Positions 52,980-62,261 of a DNA stretch of 64,000 nucleotides are shown here, piece after piece (position 1 is the first letter of the stretch; each line of letters begins with the position of its first letter). The notes beneath the pieces are model-generated. The model ran no database searches, was not told where the DNA came from, and saw only the letters and a list, made by a program, of their open reading frames with translations. This DNA is from Terribacillus saccharophilus (GTDB lineage: Bacteria > Bacillota > Bacilli > Bacillales > Amphibacillaceae). The stretch is taken from NCBI GenBank assembly GCA_900110015.1, contig FOCD01000002.1, positions 744,001-808,000 of the forward strand, written 5' to 3'. A program made the position numbers and the translations under genes.

Positions 52980-55166
52980 CTATTCAGCTTTTAGATGCCA
53001 GGTATAACTTACGAAGTCCCCAATGAGGTCTGTAGGTATACGAATACCGCTGTACTCCAGTTCATCACCGCTGTATATTTCACTTGTGCCAATGATTCGG
53101 TAGTCTTTGGCATCGTCCAACCCTTTCATCCGCAAGGAAGCTAGCGGTGCTGCCGGCTCAGCCAGCACACGATAATAACAGATGAAAGCTTCGGTCTTGT
53201 TTTCATTCACAAACATCCAGGCAGTTTCATTACCTTCAAACGGGCTTTTCAATCGGTAAAATTGTCCAAACTGCACGAGTCTGCGGATCTCTTTATAAGA
53301 AGTGATCTGCTGTTTGACGATTTCCTTCTCCTCGTTAGTAAGCTTTGTGAGATCTAGCTCGTACCCTAGATTCCCTGCCATCGCGACGTCTCCCCGCATC
53401 TCCAATGAAGTAAAACGATGCACTTGATGATTCGGCACATCCGATACATGAGAACCCATAGAGGCAATCGGATAAAGCAGACTTGTACCATATTGGATTT
53501 TAAGCCTCTCAACCGCATCTGTATTATCACTTGCCCAAGCCTGCGGCATATAATACAGAATTCCCGGATCATGACGTCCGCCTCCTCCTGAACAACTCTC
53601 AAACAGGATCTGCGGAAAACGTGAGGTAATCTCGTCCATCACTTCATAGACGCCAAGAATATGACGATGCGCCGTTTCCCGCTGACGCTCAGCTGGAAGT
53701 AAGGCAGAACCAACCTCAGAAAGATGCCGATTCATATCCCATTTCACGTAAGTAATTGGAGCACTTTCCAGGATGTCGGCAACTCGTTTTATAATCTCTT
53801 TCCGAACGTCCTGTCGCGAAAAATCAAGTACGAGCTGATCGCGGCTTTCTGTACGATAGCGATCTGGCACATGCAGGCACCAGTCTGGATGCTCCCGGTA
53901 CAGATCACTGTCTACCGATACCATTTCCGGTTCAAACCAAAGCCCAAATCCCATGCCTAAATCGTTCACACGTTGGGCCAAATCGTCAAGTCCGTTCGGC
54001 AGCTTCGTCTTATCAACGAACCAATCTCCCAGTGATGTAGAATCTGAATTCCTTTTTTTGAACCAGCCATCGTCTAATACGAAAAGTTCGATTCCCAGCT
54101 CACTGCCAGCCTTAGCGATTCCCTCAATTTTCTCTGCATCAAAATCGAAATATGTCGCTTCCCAATTATTAATCAGAATCGGACGCTCTTTATCTCTGTA
54201 TTCTCCTCTTACTAAATGCTGCTGATAAAATCCATGCAGCGTTTGCGACATTCCGCCCAAACCATCCGCAGAATAAACAAGCACTGCTTCCGGTGTTTGG
54301 AATGTTTCGTTCGGCTCCAGAACCCACGTAAAATCGAACGGATTGATACCCATTGTCACCCGAGTCGTCGCAAACTGATCGACTTCTGCCTGAGCAAGAA
54401 AATTACCGCTATAGACAAGATGGAAACCGAACACTTCTCCTTGTTCTTCTGTTGCGTGTTTTTCCATCAAAGCGATAAATGGATGCTGCTGATGGCTGCT
54501 TGCTCCACGCGTGCTTTCTGTAGACTGAATACCTGTCTGCAGGCCACGTCTCTCAAGATGCCTTTCCTTCCCCCATGCTCCTGGCATAGTCAGCATGTCA
54601 AAGTCCGACCGACGGAAGTCTACACTTGCACTAGCAGCCTGTAAGAGCTTTAGCTTCTGTTTACCATTATTACGGAATTGCACCGATCTCGAGACAATAT
54701 CATACTGACTAAAAATTGTATAAAGCAATATTACTTCCAAATGAAGCAATTCATCCTCCAACGTAATCTCCAGTGTTTCTGCGCCTTCCTGACCAGAATA
54801 CGTTGCAGGAAGCCCTGCCAGCTTTGGCTTGCCGCTGAAGATTCGATGTGATTTGTATCGCAAATCGGTCACCGTCGATCCATTTTCCAACTGAATCTGG
54901 TAAGCTGGCTTCCGAAAATCCGAATTACCATACTGCGGGTATTCCTGCGGCAAAACATCCAACGTAAAAGTCCTGTCCCGATGATATGGATTAGGAGAAA
55001 ATGAACGATCTATGTATTGCTGACGATTACTATTACGATACTGCCGGATTTTCTTTCCCCAATACTGGTGCGTCAAATAACCATCCCGCTCCAGCTGCAT
55101 AACATAACTGGTTGATTTCCCCTGCAGATGAAAAATACGCTGTTCTTCATCGAATCTGATAGCCAT
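52980..55166 (-). CDS. Alpha-galactosidase, GH36
   Basis: 728-aa glycoside hydrolase family 36 enzyme that removes terminal alpha-galactose from melibiose, raffinose or galactomannan fragments. An N-terminal beta-supersandwich (about 1-320) precedes the TIM barrel. The nucleophile is Asp477 in YVKWDMNR and the acid/base Asp547 in WASDNTDA; CSGGGGRHDPG and the LFVLDDGWF strand are intact. No signal peptide, so intracellular. It is isolated from the gan-gal cluster, with no transporter beside it, and has a cre-like box upstream. Confidence 0.94.
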   Translation of the reverse strand: MAIRFDEEQRIFHLQGKSTSYVMQLERDGYLTHQYWGKKIRQYRNSNRQQYIDRSFSPNPYHRDRTFTLDVLPQEYPQYGNSDFRKPAYQIQLENGSTVTDLRYKSHRIFSGKPKLAGLPATYSGQEGAETLEITLEDELLHLEVILLYTIFSQYDIVSRSVQFRNNGKQKLKLLQAASASVDFRRSDFDMLTMPGAWGKERHLERRGLQTGIQSTESTRGASSHQQHPFIALMEKHATEEQGEVFGFHLVYSGNFLAQAEVDQFATTRVTMGINPFDFTWVLEPNETFQTPEAVLVYSADGLGGMSQTLHGFYQQHLVRGEYRDKERPILINNWEATYFDFDAEKIEGIAKAGSELGIELFVLDDGWFKKRNSDSTSLGDWFVDKTKLPNGLDDLAQRVNDLGMGFGLWFEPEMVSVDSDLYREHPDWCLHVPDRYRTESRDQLVLDFSRQDVRKEIIKRVADILESAPITYVKWDMNRHLSEVGSALLPAERQRETAHRHILGVYEVMDEITSRFPQILFESCSGGGGRHDPGILYYMPQAWASDNTDAVERLKIQYGTSLLYPIASMGSHVSDVPNHQVHRFTSLEMRGDVAMAGNLGYELDLTKLTNEEKEIVKQQITSYKEIRRLVQFGQFYRLKSPFEGNETAWMFVNENKTEAFICYYRVLAEPAAPLASLRMKGLDDAKDYRIIGTSEIYSGDELEYSGIRIPTDLIGDFVSYTWHLKAE

Positions 55167-55322
55167 CGCTTTTCTACCCCTTTAAACTGTAATTGGTAAC
55201 AAATACTGTTTTTCTTTGCTACTTCTATGCTATAAAACTACTGTTAAAATATTTCTAGTTATCTATTAAAGATTGTCAGTCATTGTCTTTCTATCTAAAT
55301 TTAACAAAATAACCACAACAAA

Positions 55323-55336
55323 GAAAGCGCTATCAT
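55323..55336 (-). promoter_or_regulatory. Probable cre box upstream of the alpha-galactosidase gene
   Basis: TGATAGCGCTTTCT on the minus strand matches the cre consensus at 13 of 14 positions. It stands about 160 nt before the start codon and after the preceding lipoprotein terminator. I could not fix the promoter. The remaining intergenic DNA (55167-55360) is AT-rich without other clear elements. Confidence 0.55.
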
Positions 55337-55360
55337 TAATTTTAAAAAAATTTAAAACAA

Positions 55361-55386
55361 AAAAGCTATCCCTCAGGATAGCTTTC
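55361..55386 (-). terminator. Terminator of the lipoprotein gene
   Basis: Perfect 10-bp stem AAAGCTATCC / GGATAGCTTT with a 4-nt loop and T-run on the minus strand. Confidence 0.85.
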
Positions 55387-55390
55387 TCAG

Positions 55391-56266
55391 TTATTTCACT
55401 TCAATTGTCCATTTAGCAGTAGCATCTGTTGCAAAGTCTGTGTAATACACTTCGTAAGGACCTTTACCACTGACAGCGTAGAACCCTTTACCTGATGTAT
55501 TCTTTCCAGGTTTGATATCCGCTGTTAAATAATCAAGTGCATATGTTTCCATCAATGTTCCATCTGCATCGTAAACTTGGAAATCATACGTATCGAAATA
55601 CAGATCTTCGTCAGTTGCATTTTGAACCGCTACATCAAGGCTTAGCACTTTTGCCGGTTCTTCTTCATATTCGTTACGCTCATCTGTGTAGGCTGGATTG
55701 CTTAACGTGATGATTGTACCAGCAACGTCTACCTTTTCATCTAATTTAAATTCGCCTAGATCTTTTCCGTCACTTGACGCACTCTCATCTTCTTCATATT
55801 CGATTGGCTTGTCATTCTCCAAGATTGTATAACCTGTTAAATCATTAAATACAATTGTAGGTTCTTTATCATCATAATAGACAGAATGCTTATAGAACTC
55901 ACGGATAATAGAATCCATGATAGCTGCCGTCATCGCGTTTTCAAGCGTATCGCCATCTGAATTGTTTAATTCCACTTCTATTGTTTCATCATTTGTCAAT
56001 TTAGCAGAACTGATGGCAATCTCACCATCTTCATCCGCCTCAGCCATAGCATCAAGCATTTTTTTGAATTCCTTTTTAGACAGATTGATTTTATCCCAAT
56101 CTTCTTCTGTCATGTTTTCCAAATCCATCTCTTCCAAATCTGCTACACTTGTTGTTTCCGCGGCACTAGCTTTCTTTTCTTCTTTTACTTTCGTAGCTTC
56201 TTCCCCGCCACAAGCACTTAAAATAAATAATAAGACCAACATACTACCAAATAATAACTTCTTCAC
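55391..56266 (-). CDS. Acidic lipoprotein with C-terminal DUF4352/DUF5068-like domain
   Basis: 291-aa membrane-anchored lipoprotein; signal peptide with ILSAC and lipidated Cys19. A Lys/Glu-rich stretch and an acidic helical part (about 40-80) lead to a mixed domain (about 85-160). The C-terminal beta-sandwich (about 165-291) has the pattern of DUF4352-type domains (VAGTIITLSNPAYTDE, LSLDVAVQNATDEDLYFD, GFYAV). The combination is common in Bacillaceae lipoproteins of unknown role. Single gene with its own terminator. Confidence 0.7.
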   Translation of the reverse strand: MKKLLFGSMLVLLFILSACGGEEATKVKEEKKASAAETTSVADLEEMDLENMTEEDWDKINLSKKEFKKMLDAMAEADEDGEIAISSAKLTNDETIEVELNNSDGDTLENAMTAAIMDSIIREFYKHSVYYDDKEPTIVFNDLTGYTILENDKPIEYEEDESASSDGKDLGEFKLDEKVDVAGTIITLSNPAYTDERNEYEEEPAKVLSLDVAVQNATDEDLYFDTYDFQVYDADGTLMETYALDYLTADIKPGKNTSGKGFYAVSGKGPYEVYYTDFATDATAKWTIEVK

Positions 56267-56382
56267 GTACTCTTATCCCCTTTTTCTCTTTCATACAATA
56301 TGTATGTAGATCTATTTTACCATCTACCAATTTGAAAATATATACTTTTTAAGGGGTTAGTTACTATTTAAGCAGAATAAAG

Positions 56383-56415
56383 AAAAGACACAGCTCATCT
56401 TAACTGTGTCTTTTT
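56383..56415 (-). terminator. Terminator of lutABC
   Basis: Stem AAAAGACACAG / CTGTGTCTTTT with a 10-nt loop, T-runs on both strands, directly after lutC. Confidence 0.85.
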
Positions 56416-57122
56416 CATCTATCTTCAATCACGATATAAGCTGCCTTCACAGGTCCATGTACCCCTACAACCAGGTTCATTTCTATATCTGCCGAGTTAC
56501 TCGGTCCAGTAATAAAGTTAATACAAGATGCAATAGCTTCTCCATCCTGAACTTGCTTTGAAATACGCTGAGCAGCCTGTGTCATTCGCGGGACGATGGT
56601 GCTTTTCGGTACGAGTGCAATATATTTATGTGGCAGCAGGCTCACCGTACGGCCTTTTCCCTCTCCCGAAAAGAGTACAACTGTACCTGACTCAGCAAGT
56701 GTGATATCACTGAATGTTATACCGATATTGGCCTGTTCCACAATTCCAATGTTGTCATGACCAATGGAAGGATCCCATTCATGTACGTCGATTCCTTGGT
56801 TTGGCCATGTTGCAAGCTGTTCACGTAAACCGAATGCATCATACCGATGATCCTGCCAAATGGCTAGCGGTCCGCCGCCATAAGCAGCTACAGTTTCGGC
56901 CAGCACTTCCGGCAGACCACTCGAATCAGTCTCAATCAACTCTGTATGGATAAGTCGACACTGATCGCGGAGTATGTCTACAAGTTCATCCTGTGTTTTA
57001 TCAGTCAGCGTCTTATCCTGCGGTCGATAATTCCAGTTCCTTGAGGGTCTTTCTGTCAGTACTTCTGTACGGCTGAGGCGGCTGGCGACATTTGCAAGGA
57101 ATCTTTCCTTGTTCTGTATCAT
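56415..57122 (-). CDS. lutC: L-lactate utilisation protein C
   Basis: 235-aa member of the LUD family, third subunit of the iron-sulfur complex that oxidises L-lactate to pyruvate. Conserved features are the [20 protein letters not shown] segment, [12 protein letters not shown] and [25 protein letters not shown] 57122 overlaps the lutB stop (ATGA) and has AAAGGAGAG upstream inside lutB. Co-translated with lutB. Confidence 0.92.
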   Translation of the reverse strand: MIQNKERFLANVASRLSRTEVLTERPSRNWNYRPQDKTLTDKTQDELVDILRDQCRLIHTELIETDSSGLPEVLAETVAAYGGGPLAIWQDHRYDAFGLREQLATWPNQGIDVHEWDPSIGHDNIGIVEQANIGITFSDITLAESGTVVLFSGEGKGRTVSLLPHKYIALVPKSTIVPRMTQAAQRISKQVQDGEAIASCINFITGPSNSADIEMNLVVGVHGPVKAAYIVIEDR

Positions 57123-58549
57123 AGCTTGCCACTCTCCTTTTCGTGCTGCTTGAACCAATCACGGAATCGTTCTTTATTCGGAGCAGGAAAATCTCGAATT
57201 TCAGTCCATGCCTTCAGTGGACCAGGTCCTTTCGAAATGGTCTCATCCTTCGTAAAAGGCTTCATGACAGAGCTCGCCATTTTCGATCCAGCTGCATACA
57301 GCGGGTTGGAGGAAGCTCCAATTCCAAATGCTTTCATAGCCATCTTCTCGGAAATCGGCGCACGCCCTTCTCGTTCGACAATCACTTGTCGATGACGATG
57401 CAGCAGCTGATGCAATGGGATTTTCACTGGACAAGCATCTGTACATGCTGCGCAAAGCGTCGATGCATAAGGTAACTCCTTAAAATCGTCATATCCTCCC
57501 AGCAAAGGAGTCAGTACTGCCCCAATCGGTCCTGGATAAATGGAGTTATAGGAATGACCACCGATGTGGCGGTATACCGGACAAACATTGATACACGCTG
57601 CACAGCGAATGCATTGGAGTACAGATTGAAATTCGGTTCCGAGAATACCGGAACGCCCGTTATCCACGATAACCAGATGAAATTCCGATGGACCATCAGC
57701 TTCTTCTGCTGTTCGCGGACCAGTCAATGCCGTAATATAGCTCGTCAGTTTTTGACCGACTGCACTTCTCGTCAGCAAACCGACTAGTACTTCGAATTCC
57801 TCAAATGTAGGTACGATTCGCTCCATTCCCATGACGCAAATCTGCGTATCCGGTAAATCAGAAACCATCCCTGCATTTCCTTCATTAGTGACCAGGCCGA
57901 CAGAACCAGATTCCGCAATGGCAAAATTACATCCTGTGATGCCAATATCTGCTTGCAGGAATTCCTGGCGCAGTTTCTCCCTAGCGTGGAGTGCGAGTTC
58001 TTCCGGTTTGGAGGTAAGCTTGTAGTCCAGCTTCTCGGTAAAAACATCCTTGATCTGCTCTTTGTTTTTATGAAGCGCAGGAGTCACGATATGCGAAGGC
58101 GGGTCATGGTCATCCAGCTGTAGAATGTATTCACCGAGATCTGTTTCAATGACGTCACAGCCTTCCTGTTCCAATACACCATTCAAACCGATTTCCTCTG
58201 TGACCATTGATTTAGCCTTCAAAATTTTCTTGGCTCGTTTCTCTTTCACTATACCTTTCACGTAGTCATTCGCTTCTTCTGCAGTAGCGGCAAAGAATAC
58301 ATGCCCGCCGCGTTTTTGCAGATTCTCGGAAAGCTCTTGTAAATAATAGTCGAGATGATCAAGTGTGTGCTGACGTATCTCTTCCCCATGAGACCGCCAT
58401 TCCTCCCAGTTGCCAAGCTCTTCAGCCGCATCCAGCCTTCTTGTCCGCAGTCGTTCCTGCGCCCCAGCAACTGCACCGCGCATGAACGTGTCTTCCATCT
58501 GCTTGTTCACATTATCCTTGAACTTTTCATTCCCTATCTTCATCGCCAT
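57119..58549 (-). CDS. lutB: L-lactate utilisation iron-sulfur protein B
   Basis: 476-aa subunit, the same length as I recall for B. subtilis LutB. A LUD domain (about 60-300; [20 protein letters not shown]) is followed by two 4Fe-4S clusters, [12 protein letters not shown] and [13 protein letters not shown], and a C-terminal region. It carries electrons in lactate oxidation with LutA and LutC. ATG follows GGGGGAAAG, 13 nt after lutA. Confidence 0.94.
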   Translation of the reverse strand: MAMKIGNEKFKDNVNKQMEDTFMRGAVAGAQERLRTRRLDAAEELGNWEEWRSHGEEIRQHTLDHLDYYLQELSENLQKRGGHVFFAATAEEANDYVKGIVKEKRAKKILKAKSMVTEEIGLNGVLEQEGCDVIETDLGEYILQLDDHDPPSHIVTPALHKNKEQIKDVFTEKLDYKLTSKPEELALHAREKLRQEFLQADIGITGCNFAIAESGSVGLVTNEGNAGMVSDLPDTQICVMGMERIVPTFEEFEVLVGLLTRSAVGQKLTSYITALTGPRTAEEADGPSEFHLVIVDNGRSGILGTEFQSVLQCIRCAACINVCPVYRHIGGHSYNSIYPGPIGAVLTPLLGGYDDFKELPYASTLCAACTDACPVKIPLHQLLHRHRQVIVEREGRAPISEKMAMKAFGIGASSNPLYAAGSKMASSVMKPFTKDETISKGPGPLKAWTEIRDFPAPNKERFRDWFKQHEKESGKL

Positions 58550-58562
58550 GCTGCTTTCCCCC

Positions 58563-59279
58563 TTACCGACTGTTTAGTACTTCAGCAATATGCATCACTT
58601 TGACTGGCTTGCCGCGGCGCTGCATTCTCCCCCCAATATTCATCAAACAGCCTCCATCTGCTCCAATCAGATAGCTAGCTTTTGTTTCGGTTACCGAGTC
58701 TACTTTTTCATCAACCATCTGCTCTGAGATATTACCCATTTTCACGGAAAAAGTCCCGCCGAACCCGCAGCAATTCTGCGCATTCGGAAGCGGTTGCATT
58801 TCAAGTCCCTTTACATGTGACAGCAGCTTCATTGGTGCATCCTTCACTCCAAGCAGCCGCGTCATGTGGCAGGATGGATGATATGTCGCAATTCCTTCAA
58901 GCTTCGCCCCAACATCCTCTATTTTCAAAACATCTACGATAAACTCCGTCAGCTCATACGTTTTTTCAGCGAGACGCTCTGCCCGCGGACGCCACACAGG
59001 ATCATCTTGGAAAACATGCTGGTAGTCTTTGAACATAGTGGCACAGGAACCTGATGGTGTGACAATCACCTCAGCATCCTCGAATGTCGCTATCATCTTC
59101 TTCATTGCCTTTTTGGCATCTTCTACATACCCAGAATTATATGCTGGCTGCCCACAGCATACCTGCCCCGTCGGAAACACAATGTCACAGCCGAGCCTTT
59201 CCAGTAATTCAACTGTAGCTATCCCCACATCAGACTGAAACATATCCACAATACACGTCGCAAATAGCGTAACCCTCAT
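58563..59279 (-). CDS. lutA: L-lactate utilisation protein A
   Basis: 238-aa protein with two CCG (cysteine-rich) domains: [11 protein letters not shown] near residue 42 and [12 protein letters not shown] near 168, with additional Cys in [11 protein letters not shown] and [11 protein letters not shown]. These bind an iron-sulfur cluster as in heterodisulfide-reductase-like subunits. First gene of lutABC, with a LutR-type operator directly before it. Confidence 0.93.
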   Translation of the reverse strand: MRVTLFATCIVDMFQSDVGIATVELLERLGCDIVFPTGQVCCGQPAYNSGYVEDAKKAMKKMIATFEDAEVIVTPSGSCATMFKDYQHVFQDDPVWRPRAERLAEKTYELTEFIVDVLKIEDVGAKLEGIATYHPSCHMTRLLGVKDAPMKLLSHVKGLEMQPLPNAQNCCGFGGTFSVKMGNISEQMVDEKVDSVTETKASYLIGADGGCLMNIGGRMQRRGKPVKVMHIAEVLNSR

Positions 59280-59298
59280 ATCCTCACTCCCATGAGTA

Positions 59299-59354
59299 AG
59301 GTCATCAGATGACCTGTATAATTTTCTACTTTAATCATACTACAAGCGCTTACA
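59299..59354 (-). promoter_or_regulatory. lutA promoter with LutR operator and cre-like box
   Basis: Minus strand -35 TTGTAG (59340-59345), 18-bp spacer, -10 TTATAC (59316-59321). The 17-bp palindrome AGGTCATCAGATGACCT (59299-59315) abuts the -10 and contains the TCATC-N-GATGA core I recall for LutR. TGTAAGCGCTTGTA (59341-59354) is a 12/14 cre-like site covering the -35. Lactate induction and CcpA repression are both expected. Confidence 0.75.
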
Positions 59355-59376
59355 TTTTCCAACTCCTTCATATATG

Positions 59377-59402
59377 AAAAAAGCCGACCTAGTTGGCGGC
59401 TC
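59377..59402 (-). terminator. Terminator of lutR
   Basis: Minus strand imperfect stem AGCCG...CGGCT with T-run, just after the lutR stop codon, separating it from lutA. Confidence 0.65.
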
Positions 59403-59405
59403 GTC

Positions 59406-60116
59406 CTATTCCATATAATTACGCAGTACTCCTTCAACATATTCCAAGTGCGCCACCATAGCCAGTCTTGCTTGCTCTGGTTGTTTCGCACGAATTGCAT
59501 CCAGAATTACTTCATGCTGCTTGTTTAATTCCTCCGGAGCTGCGTCTTCTCCAAATAAACAAATCTGCCTTGTTTCGCGCATGGATTCCGCTGTTAAATC
59601 CGACACATGGTGCATAAGACGGAGAAGCAGCTTATTATTTGCCGCACGGGCAATAATCATGTGAAAAGCGAGATCAGCTTTCTCCCCATTTTCCGGGTCC
59701 CCAGTATATGCCTTCATCTCCTGAAGCGCTTTTTCCATTTGCTCCAAATCTTCATCAGACCGATTCAGTGCGGCTGATGCTGCAATACCCGTCTCCAGTA
59801 TATTACGAACCTCCATCAGCTCTGCCCGATCCTCCCCACTCATGAGTAGCGCATGCTGAAGAGGATAAACGATTCCCTCTGGCTCAAACGCCTTAACGTA
59901 CGTTCCTTCGCCCTGCTTCATTTCTACTAACCCCATCGCGCGGAGTGTAGCTAAAGCTTCTCTAATTGCTGAGCGGCCCACGCTAAAATTCTCAGCCAAC
60001 TGCGTTACGCTATCAAGCTTCTCGCCAGGCTTCAGATCACCACTTTTTATCAAAGCAAGCAGCTCATCTGCTACTTGTTCATATATTTTCTTCGGCTTTA
60101 TCTGGTTATATTTCAT
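59406..60116 (-). CDS. lutR: GntR-family (FCD) regulator of lutABC
   Basis: 236-aa regulator. The winged helix (about 8-75; KLDSVTQLAENFSVGRSAIREALATL, GEGTYV) precedes an FCD effector domain with the metal/ligand residues (EVRNILETG, DLAFHMIIARAANN, HEVILDAI). Adjacent to lutABC on the same strand and paired with a matching palindrome upstream of lutA, so it is the lactate-responsive repressor. ATG 60116 has GAGGTG about 9 nt upstream. Confidence 0.87.
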   Translation of the reverse strand: MKYNQIKPKKIYEQVADELLALIKSGDLKPGEKLDSVTQLAENFSVGRSAIREALATLRAMGLVEMKQGEGTYVKAFEPEGIVYPLQHALLMSGEDRAELMEVRNILETGIAASAALNRSDEDLEQMEKALQEMKAYTGDPENGEKADLAFHMIIARAANNKLLLRLMHHVSDLTAESMRETRQICLFGEDAAPEELNKQHEVILDAIRAKQPEQARLAMVAHLEYVEGVLRNYME

Positions 60117-60375
60117 TGGGTTGTCACCTCTCTCTCATTATAAACGGAAACTTTCCTAAATTTCATTTTTAAAATTATCGTAAGTCATCCGTGCATTACT
60201 TAACCGTTATCTTGGTATACTTAGTAGCTTTCAACTTGAATTAAGTATCTGCTTATTTAATGGTTAATCTGTTAATATATGCTATGTAGAGCCATTCTGT
60301 AATACATAAGAATCATAATTGGTAAAAGGAGAATGTCCTGAAAACTTTCTGGAAAGGACGAAAGTCTATTATTTT

Positions 60376-61488
60376 ATGGGGGATGTGGAAAAGTTGCTTG
60401 AAAAGAAAGTGACATGGTTAGAACTTTTTTACGATTTACTCTTTGTTGCATCTGTAGCAGTTGCAACACATGTTTTGCTTCACGTGGAAGACGGTCATAT
60501 ACATACCATATATTTATTTAAGTTCGTATTGATCTTTGTTCCGATCTGGTGGGCATGGGTAGGACAGACGATTTTTGTCAATCGATTTGGACAGGACTTG
60601 TTTCATCAACGGCTGTTTTTAATTCTGCAAATGTTTTTTGCATTAGTCATGACCTCAAGTCTATCAGTTGATTTTGATTCATATTATCTTCCCTTCTTAA
60701 TTGGCTATATTGGCTTAAGAGCTGTTACCGCTATCCAATATCTTGTTGTACAACGAATAGAAGAGGGAGCTCGAAAGAAAGCAGCGCTGTTTCTAGGAAA
60801 ATACTTTTGGGTAGGAATTATCGTTTCATTATTTTCCCTTTTCTTCTTTGATTCATGGATTCGCTATCTTGTGCTTTATTTAGGTATTTTAATTGATATG
60901 ATCATTCCTATATTAGGACGAAGATACTTAGTTAAGGTCCCGCCCAATACAGCACATTTGTTAGAGCGGTTTGGATTATTCACTATCATACTTTTTGGTG
61001 AATCCCTTGTAAGTACGTTGGCAGTTATCCAGCCAACACAAGGAGATTGGAATTCTATTGGACTAGCTGTCATGGCCTTTCTGCTGATTATCGCGATGTG
61101 GTGGCAATACTTTGATAATGTGGAGAAGAAAGTAGATAAATCCATTCAAACTGCTGGCCAAGCTATTATTTATGGTCATCTCTTTATACTAATGTCATTA
61201 AGTGCTATTGCAGCATCTATAAGACTAATGGTCTTGGATGAGGTTGGATACTTTTTTAACTTATTCTTTATTTTTGGTGCTGTATTGCTTTATTTCTTTT
61301 CAACTACTTTTGTGTTCCACCAATATAGGCACACGCATCATCGATTGAAGATATATCATCTAGGTTTATTCTTAGGTATTTTAGGCTTTTTCTTCATCTT
61401 TAATCTGCTTGTGCCGATACCTTATATCATTATAGTAGCAGAATTGACTTTATTCTTTATCATTTATGCAAAGCTGACTACAACTTAA
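60376..61488 (+). CDS. Low-temperature-requirement A (LtrA) family membrane protein
   Basis: About 370-aa protein with roughly eleven helices. The opening VTWLELFYDLLFVASVAVATH is the LtrA hallmark, followed by WWAWVGQTIFVNRF and HLLERFGLFTIILFGES. The family was named for a Listeria cold-growth gene; its molecular function is not settled. Start is uncertain: ATG 60376 is the first ATG just before the conserved segment but lacks a strong site, and TTG 60319 is a longer alternative with weak support. Single gene. Confidence 0.8.
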   Translation: MGDVEKLLEKKVTWLELFYDLLFVASVAVATHVLLHVEDGHIHTIYLFKFVLIFVPIWWAWVGQTIFVNRFGQDLFHQRLFLILQMFFALVMTSSLSVDFDSYYLPFLIGYIGLRAVTAIQYLVVQRIEEGARKKAALFLGKYFWVGIIVSLFSLFFFDSWIRYLVLYLGILIDMIIPILGRRYLVKVPPNTAHLLERFGLFTIILFGESLVSTLAVIQPTQGDWNSIGLAVMAFLLIIAMWWQYFDNVEKKVDKSIQTAGQAIIYGHLFILMSLSAIAASIRLMVLDEVGYFFNLFFIFGAVLLYFFSTTFVFHQYRHTHHRLKIYHLGLFLGILGFFFIFNLLVPIPYIIIVAELTLFFIIYAKLTTT

Positions 61489-61504
61489 TAGAATTCACGT
61501 AATT

Positions 61505-61533
61505 AAAAAAGCTTCCCACTCGGGAAGCTTTTT
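61505..61533. terminator. Bidirectional intrinsic terminator
   Basis: Perfect stem AAAAGCTTCCC / GGGAAGCTTTT with a 4-nt loop, between the LtrA gene and the pentapeptide-repeat gene. Confidence 0.9.
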
Positions 61534-62164
61534 ACTTAACTACTAATCCGATCAATGACGCTAATTGGATTGCTTGATTAGGAGAAACGATGCAGCCTTT
61601 TAGATTCTCAATAGATACCGTCAACTGCTGAAAACTACTTGTGCTCAAGTCAATTCCTTTGAGAGATGTCTGTTCAAAATTAACTTCATTTAAGTCACAA
61701 TCAGTAAACTCTACCTTTTTCATCCGGTTGGCATAGAAGTCCGCTCCCTGCAGTCCACAGGAGGAAAATATCACTTTTTCCATCTTGGATTGGCCAAATG
61801 ATACGAGATTTACCAATGAATCACGGAAAGAGACATTTCCAAGACTGGACTCGGTCATATCAGCCCCAAGCATCTTACAGCCGTTAAATTCCACTCGGTG
61901 AATGGAAGACTTGCTCATTTTCACATTAGAAAAATCACAATTCTCGAACCGCACATCCAGCAGATCCATTCCAGTAAAATCTGTATTGTTGAAGCGACTA
62001 TTGCGAATTACTACCTTTGATAATCGCAGCCGATCTACTGACTCATTCGTAAAATCTGCTTGCTGCACCTGACACATTTCCAATTCTGGTTCTTCTTCAA
62101 AGAAGATATCGTGCATCCTTTTCTCAGGCAATTCCATCGCTATTTTTGGTTTATCAATTTGCAT
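61532..62164 (-). CDS. Pentapeptide-repeat protein
   Basis: 210-aa soluble protein. From about residue 35 to 185 it is made of A(D/N)LXX-type pentapeptides (FNNTDFTGMDLLDVRFENCDFSNVKMSKSS, LGNVSFRDSLVNLVSF, LQGADFYANRMKKVEFTDCDLNEVNF), giving a right-handed quadrilateral beta-helix. Some relatives mimic DNA and protect gyrase; most have unknown roles. The C-terminus (CIVSPNQAIQLASLIGLVVK) resembles the family's common end. Single gene. Confidence 0.82.
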   Translation of the reverse strand: MQIDKPKIAMELPEKRMHDIFFEEEPELEMCQVQQADFTNESVDRLRLSKVVIRNSRFNNTDFTGMDLLDVRFENCDFSNVKMSKSSIHRVEFNGCKMLGADMTESSLGNVSFRDSLVNLVSFGQSKMEKVIFSSCGLQGADFYANRMKKVEFTDCDLNEVNFEQTSLKGIDLSTSSFQQLTVSIENLKGCIVSPNQAIQLASLIGLVVK

Positions 62165-62230
62165 GATCTCTATCCTTTACTTTGGATTCATTCCATTTGC
62201 TGTCTACAGTCTATCATACGGTGTCAATAG

Positions 62231-62257
62231 AAAAAGCCCGCCTTAAAAGGCGAGCTC
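62231..62257 (-). terminator. Terminator of the YhgE-like gene
   Basis: Minus strand stem AGCTCGCC / GGCGGGCT (one G-U pair) with T-run, directly after the stop. Confidence 0.75.
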
Positions 62258-62261
62258 TTTA

